A DNA stretch of 6,405 bases from Planctomycetales bacterium (lineage in GTDB: Bacteria; Planctomycetota; Phycisphaerae; SM23-33): the NCBI GenBank assembly GCA_030631125.1, contig DAOVLS010000141.1, positions 1 to 6,405 on the forward strand, given 5' to 3'. The notes under the pieces were generated by a model. It had not been told where the DNA came from and ran no database searches. It worked only from the letters and a program-made list of their open reading frames with translations. Of the stretch, positions 1 to 3,580 are shown piece by piece; position 1 is the first letter of the stretch; each line of letters starts with the position of its first letter. Both the position numbers and the translations under genes were made by a program.

Positions 1-446
1 CGGTGGACCCGGGCGATGGAAGCAGAGGCTACGGGGGTTTTGTCGAATTTCTCGAAGATGGTATCGAGCGAATCGCCGAGTTCGTCTTCCACTGTCTGCT
101 TTGCCTGATTGAAAGGAAAAGGCGCGACCGTATCGTGAAGTTTCGCCAGCTCGTCGCACAGTTCCTGCGGGATCATGTCCGGGCGTGTCGCGAGAATCTG
201 GCCTAGTTTTGCGAAGGACGGACCCAGTTCCTCCATGGCCAGTCGTATCCGCTGCCACCGCGTCAGATGTGCCGCCGGCGTTCCGGCCCGGTCGGCCTGT
301 CGCTTGCCCAGGCCGAGGCGGCGACGCATCCCCAGGGTTGACATAAGGTCCCCGAATCCATGCTTCAGCAGGACTGTGGCGATCTGACGATACCGCGTGA
401 TGTGGCGATACCGTCTGCCTATGAAACCGAATCCGCGAATCGGCAT
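1..446 (-). CDS. ubiB: ABC1/UbiB (AarF) family atypical kinase, N-terminal part, runs off left edge
   Basis: Translation of the minus strand from the ATG at 446-444 gives 148 residues with no stop before the window edge. Two family hallmarks are visible. The first is the KxGQ motif, here KLGQ at residues 80-83 inside GPSFAKLGQILATRPD. The second is the alanine-rich nucleotide-binding loop PVASASIARVH at residues 138-148; the usual family form is ASIAQVH, so Gln is replaced by Arg here. PPFPF-like residues (PFPF, 109-112) also fit. Full-length members have about 430-560 residues, so roughly the first third is present. Known members are membrane-associated atypical kinases or ATPases that support quinone or lipid metabolism; the true substrate here is unknown, and the symbol is a family-level label. 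AACGGGGAG lies just upstream of the start. The gene starts 12 bp after the phasin-like gene stops, so the two are probably cotranscribed. Confidence 0.92.
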   Translation of the reverse strand, partial: MPIRGFGFIGRRYRHITRYRQIATVLLKHGFGDLMSTLGMRRRLGLGKRQADRAGTPAAHLTRWQRIRLAMEELGPSFAKLGQILATRPDMIPQELCDELAKLHDTVAPFPFNQAKQTVEDELGDSLDTIFEKFDKTPVASASIARVH

Positions 447-458
447 AGGGACTCCCCG

Positions 459-758
459 TTATTTCTTCTTACCGGCCTTTTCCAGTTTGGCGATGCGGGT
501 CTTCAGGCTGTTGATGTCGTCCTTGGTCGGGAGGTGCATCTTGTGGAGCGACTGCTCCAGCCATTTCTCGACCTGTGCCTTGAGGTCTTTCCTTGCCTTG
601 GCGGATTTGGCCATCATGTTGTCCGCCAGTTTGCGGGCTTCGGCCTCGGAGAGTTTTCCCTTCTCAGCCAGTTCCTTGGCGAGTTCCTCGACCTTTTCGC
701 CGGCAGTCGCCGCCAGACCCACACCGACCAGAAACGCCTTGTTGATTGTTTCAAACAT
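459..758 (-). CDS. Phasin-like / PHA granule-associated helical protein
   Basis: This is a 99-residue protein that is lysine-, glutamate- and alanine-rich and almost certainly all alpha-helical. It has a short hydrophobic stretch at residues 9-20 (FLVGVGLAATAG), then amphipathic helix with EKGKLSEAEARKLAD around 32-46. It ends in a leucine-heptad segment (INSLKTRIAKLEK) and a basic GKKK tail. This order (small hydrophobic N-terminus, 'G-LSE-EA' turn, LPT..D.. linker, short coiled coil) matches the phasin-superfamily proteins annotated as polyhydroxyalkanoate granule-associated or PHA-synthesis regulators. A real role in PHA granules is not shown, because no phaC is in view. AAAGGAG lies 6 nt before the ATG. 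It is the first gene of a leftward unit with the ABC1/UbiB-family gene; this pair recurs in many bacterial genomes, from general knowledge. An alternative is a generic coiled-coil membrane-surface protein. Confidence 0.75.
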   Translation of the reverse strand: MFETINKAFLVGVGLAATAGEKVEELAKELAEKGKLSEAEARKLADNMMAKSAKARKDLKAQVEKWLEQSLHKMHLPTKDDINSLKTRIAKLEKAGKKK

Positions 759-782
759 ACCAAACTCCTTTCAGTTAAGAGT

Positions 783-788
783 ATTATA
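783..788 (-). promoter_or_regulatory. Candidate -10 box of the phasin-UbiB unit
   Basis: The minus strand reads a perfect TATAAT here, within GTGATATAATACTC. Transcription would start near 776, giving a leader of about 18 nt that carries the AAAGGAG ribosome site. No good -35 hexamer lies at 16-18 nt spacing, so the call rests on the -10 box, the A/T-rich surroundings and the position just before the first gene. Confidence 0.45.
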
Positions 789-898
789 TCACATATCGTC
801 ATTTTTTGGGACGCATAACGTTCATTCTGAAGTCTATCATACCACGATGATATTCAGGATGCGCCGGTTTCGCAACGGCCAGCCGGTGGCGAAGTGGC

Positions 899-927
899 TT
901 GGCGTTCGGCGGGATTTTTGCTATGTT
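899..927 (+). promoter_or_regulatory. Candidate sigma70-type promoter of the rhaB operon
   Basis: TTGGCG (899-904, 4 of 6 matches to TTGACA) is separated by exactly 17 nt from TATGTT (922-927, 4 of 6 matches to TATAAT). The -10 is preceded by TGC, an extended -10 element. The expected start near 934 would leave a very short leader that still includes GGAG at 942-945, 5 nt before the ATG at 951. An imperfect dyad (TTCGC at 869-873, GCGAA at 889-893) sits just upstream and could be a regulator site, but no regulator gene is in view. Confidence 0.4.
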
Positions 928-950
928 GCCGGAGGGGTGTTGGAGCGGTA

Positions 951-2336
951 ATGAATAATCAGGACGAGTTAGTTTATCTGGCGTTTGACTTGGGTGCTTC
1001 CAGCGGGAGGGCGATTCTGGGTCGGCCTGGCCCGGCGGGCCGGATCGGCCTGGAGGAAATCCACCGCTTCGCCAACGCGCCGGTGAAAACCGATAAGGGA
1101 TTGTTCTGGGACATCGAGGCGCTGTTTGAGCAGATGCTCCAGGCGATGCGGCTTGTAGCCGAACGCGGCATCCGGCTGCGGGCCATCGGCGTGGATACGT
1201 GGGGCGTTGATTTTGCCCTGCTGGATGAGAATGGCGACCTGCTCGAGCGGCCAAGGTGCTACCGCGACGGGCGCAACAGCGGTATGAGTCGCCGGATCGT
1301 CGAGCGGATCGGCGCGGTTCGTCTGGCAGAGCGGACCGGCTCGATGTTTCAGGACATCACCAGTCTATGCCAGTTGGCCGCCGCCGCCGAGGATACGCCC
1401 GGCCTGCTTGCCCGCGCAAGGACGCTGCTGTTCATTCCCGACCTGCTTCGATACTGGTTGTGCGGCTCGGCCGTCAGCGATTGCACCGTCGCATCGACTT
1501 GCCAGATGTACGATGCGGTCCGGCGGGAATGGGCGACCGATATCCTCTCCGAATTGGACCTGCCTGCGGAAATCCTCCCGCCAATCACTGCAGGGCCTGC
1601 AATCGCAGGGACTTTAAGCCGGACCATTCAGGAAAAGACCCGTCTGGGGGCGGTCCCCGTTGTGGTCGGCGCGGGCCATGATACGGGCGCTGCCTTTGGA
1701 TTGTGCAATACCGAAGACCTCCCGCCGCCCGAAGACCTTGTGATTATCTCGTCCGGCACGTGGTCGATTCTCGGTATATTCGTGGACGGGCATTTGCCGG
1801 CGGGCGTGCTTGAGCCGACGCGCTTCGGATACGAGGCCAACCCCGACGGGTCGCTGCGAATCATACGCAACCTCACGGGCGCTTGGCTGATTGAGCAGTG
1901 CCGGAAGGTCTGGTCGGCGTCGGGCGTGGACTGTTCGTACGAGTCGCTGATCGCCGCCGCCCGCGCCGCCGCGGGCGAGGATAACGCCTCGGCGATTATC
2001 GACCCGCAATGGGAAGGTTTCACGCATCCGCCGGAGATGCAGGCCGCCATTGCCGAATACTGCCGCAGCACGGATCAGCCGTCGCCGCAGACGCCGGGGC
2101 AGTTCGCCCAAGTCATTTTCGCTTCGCTGGCTGAAAGTTACGCCCAAACCATTTCCGAATTGCGAGAAAAGACTCACCAGCCTCTGCGGAACCTCTACAT
2201 CGTCGGGGGGATGTCGCGGAATAAGTATCTTAACGAACTGACGGGCCGGCGGGCGGGCGCGGGCGTTATCGCAGGCCCGGCCGAGGCGACGGCGACCGGC
2301 AACGTCGCCGTGCAAATGCAGGTGGCGGGAAAATGA
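951..2336 (+). CDS. rhaB: Rhamnulokinase-type FGGY carbohydrate kinase, short C-terminus
   Basis: This 461-residue cytoplasmic FGGY sugar kinase is of the RhaB type, which phosphorylates L-rhamnulose to L-rhamnulose-1-phosphate with ATP. The order of motifs follows E. coli RhaB: phosphate-binding DLGASSGR at 13-20, EIHRF at 36-40, GVDTWGVDF at 80-88, YRDGRN (compare YRDSRT), GHDTGAA with the likely catalytic base Asp244, SSGTWS at 267-272, a second-lobe glycine motif IVGGMSRN at 417-424, and GPAEATATGN at 442-451. The ATG at 951 is preferred over a GTG at 894 because family similarity begins at residue 9, GGAG precedes it, and the longer form would run through the candidate promoter. The protein stops only 10 residues after the GN motif, whereas relatives such as E. 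coli RhaB continue for several tens of residues. The stop overlaps the next start (ATGA), so translation is probably coupled. Activity on L-fuculose or another ketose is possible. Confidence 0.92.
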   Translation: MNNQDELVYLAFDLGASSGRAILGRPGPAGRIGLEEIHRFANAPVKTDKGLFWDIEALFEQMLQAMRLVAERGIRLRAIGVDTWGVDFALLDENGDLLERPRCYRDGRNSGMSRRIVERIGAVRLAERTGSMFQDITSLCQLAAAAEDTPGLLARARTLLFIPDLLRYWLCGSAVSDCTVASTCQMYDAVRREWATDILSELDLPAEILPPITAGPAIAGTLSRTIQEKTRLGAVPVVVGAGHDTGAAFGLCNTEDLPPPEDLVIISSGTWSILGIFVDGHLPAGVLEPTRFGYEANPDGSLRIIRNLTGAWLIEQCRKVWSASGVDCSYESLIAAARAAAGEDNASAIIDPQWEGFTHPPEMQAAIAEYCRSTDQPSPQTPGQFAQVIFASLAESYAQTISELREKTHQPLRNLYIVGGMSRNKYLNELTGRRAGAGVIAGPAEATATGNVAVQMQVAGK

Positions 2337-3349
2337 AACAGGCGGTTATGACAGCGCCGGGGCGGATCGAGTTCCGCACGGTCGCCGCGCCGAAGGCCTG
2401 CGCCGGTGAGGTGCTGGTGCGGGTCAGGCGGATCGGCGTCTGCGGGTCGGACGTGCACGTCTATCACGGCCTGCATCCATATACGACCTATCCCGTCGTC
2501 CAGGGACACGAGTTCTCCGGCATCGTCGAGTCCGTCGGTGCGGGCGTAACGTCAACGGAACCGGGACGGAAAGTAACCGCCTTGCCGCAGATTACATGCG
2601 GACAATGCCCGCCATGCCGACGAGGCGACTATCACATCTGCGACGACCTGAAGGTACAGGGTTTCCAGGCCGACGGGACGGCGCAGGAACTGTTCGTAAC
2701 CGAGGCAGGGAAGATCGTTCCGCTTCCGGACGAATTCACCTTCGAGCAGGGCGCGCTGGTCGAACCGGCGGCGGTGGCCGTCCACGCCGTCAAGCGGGCA
2801 GGAGACCTGGCCGGGCGGAACGCAGTCGTGCTGGGGGCGGGGCCTGTCGGCAACCTCGTCGCGCAGTCCGCCCGTGCAGCCGGCGCCGGCGTCCTGATTA
2901 CCGACTTGAGCGATTACCGCCTCGACGTCGCCCGCCGCTGCGGCATCGAGCATCAGGCCGACGCCTCCGGCGAATCGCTCGCCGAAGCCGCCCGGCGGGC
3001 CTTCGGACAGGCGGGATTCGATGCCGCCTTCGAGTGCGTCGGGGCCGAGGCGACCATATCCGCAGCCGTCGAAAACATCAACAAGGGCGGAACCATCATC
3101 GTCGTCGGCGTCTTCAGCGCCCCGCCGAATGTGGACCTTGGCCTCGTCCAGAATAACGAACTGACGATCCGCGGAACGCTGATGTACAAGAAGGAGGATT
3201 ATCTCGATGCCGTCGCCGGCATCGCCGCAGGCACAATCGCCACCGACCCGCTTATCAGCAAGCACTTCGACTTTGACGACTACCTCGAGGCATACCGCTA
3301 CATCGAGCGGTCAGGCCGGGAGGTGATGAAGGTTTTCATAAACCTGTAA
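2333..3349 (+). CDS. Zinc-dependent medium-chain (MDR) polyol/alcohol dehydrogenase
   Basis: This is a 338-residue cytoplasmic oxidoreductase of the sorbitol/threonine/galactonate dehydrogenase type, normal length for the family. The GroES-like domain (about 1-150) carries the catalytic zinc set: Cys37 in GVCGSD, His59-Glu60 in GHEFSG, and Glu144 in ALVEPAAV. The structural zinc lobe is complete, with Cys89, Cys92, Cys95 and Cys103. The Rossmann domain has GAGPVG at 168-173, and an acidic Asp191 ends the second strand (ITDLSD), which by family knowledge favours NAD over NADP. The substrate cannot be read from sequence; a sugar alcohol, sugar acid or diol is likely. The start codon overlaps the rhaB stop by 4 nt (ATGA), so the pair is translationally coupled and likely shares a pathway. 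One attractive reading is oxidation of a polyol to the ketose used by the kinase; reduction of a downstream aldehyde is the alternative. Confidence 0.93.
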   Translation: MKQAVMTAPGRIEFRTVAAPKACAGEVLVRVRRIGVCGSDVHVYHGLHPYTTYPVVQGHEFSGIVESVGAGVTSTEPGRKVTALPQITCGQCPPCRRGDYHICDDLKVQGFQADGTAQELFVTEAGKIVPLPDEFTFEQGALVEPAAVAVHAVKRAGDLAGRNAVVLGAGPVGNLVAQSARAAGAGVLITDLSDYRLDVARRCGIEHQADASGESLAEAARRAFGQAGFDAAFECVGAEATISAAVENINKGGTIIVVGVFSAPPNVDLGLVQNNELTIRGTLMYKKEDYLDAVAGIAAGTIATDPLISKHFDFDDYLEAYRYIERSGREVMKVFINL

Positions 3350-3397
3350 AGCGAACCATGCCTGCCCCGGCAGGACAACGCGAGAATAGCCCGCTTT

Positions 3398-3435
3398 GCC
3401 GGATCGAAAAAATCCCGCATTTTCGCCGGCCTTTT
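3398..3435 (+). terminator. Rho-independent terminator of the rhaB-dehydrogenase operon
   Basis: GCCGG (3398-3402) pairs with CCGGC (3426-3430), and CGAAAA (3405-3410) pairs with TTTTCG (3420-3425). This forms an 11-bp stem with a 2-nt bulge and a 9-nt loop, followed by CTTTT. The T-run is short, but another run of six T lies at 3450-3455. The hairpin starts 49 bp after the dehydrogenase stop. A smaller palindrome, CCTGC-CCCG-GCAGG (3361-3374), sits between them without a T-run. Confidence 0.6.
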
Positions 3436-3477
3436 GGGATGACTTCTGGTTTTTTCGCTTCGTATTTTCAGGATTTG

Positions 3478-3486
3478 TGGTATAAT
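3478..3486 (+). promoter_or_regulatory. Extended -10 promoter of the large repeat-protein gene
   Basis: TGGTATAAT is a perfect -10 hexamer (3481-3486) with the TGn extension directly before it, in an A/T-rich stretch after the operon terminator. No convincing -35 is present, which extended -10 promoters can tolerate. The expected transcription start near 3493 gives a leader of about 88 nt before the ATG at 3581. Confidence 0.55.
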
Positions 3487-3580
3487 TCGTTTTACGTGAT
3501 TTGTACAACTACTTGATCGTCGGGGGTGTTGCAACCTTCGCTTTCCTGGGTGGATCTGTACAAGAAAGGACATCTGTTTA

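Noticed and set aside
894..950. GTG start extending the rhamnulokinase by 19 residues
   Set aside because: The extra residues have no family similarity, they overlap the candidate promoter, and the ATG at 951 has a GGAG site 5 nt upstream.
360..951. Two overlapping plus-strand open frames over the phasin-like gene
   Set aside because: They lie antisense to a convincing gene with its own ribosome site and promoter, and their translations show no recognisable domain.
1614..2315. Long minus-strand open frame inside rhaB
   Set aside because: It is the GC-rich antisense shadow of a gene with complete kinase motifs. The same applies to 2552-3265 under the dehydrogenase.
2325..2345. Frameshift joining rhaB and the dehydrogenase into one protein
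   Set aside because: The dehydrogenase has a normal N-terminus starting at its own ATG, and ATGA overlaps are ordinary translational coupling.
3361..3374. CCTGCCCCGGCAGG palindrome as the operon terminator
   Set aside because: The stem is only about 5 bp and no T-run follows; the hairpin at 3398-3435 is a better candidate.
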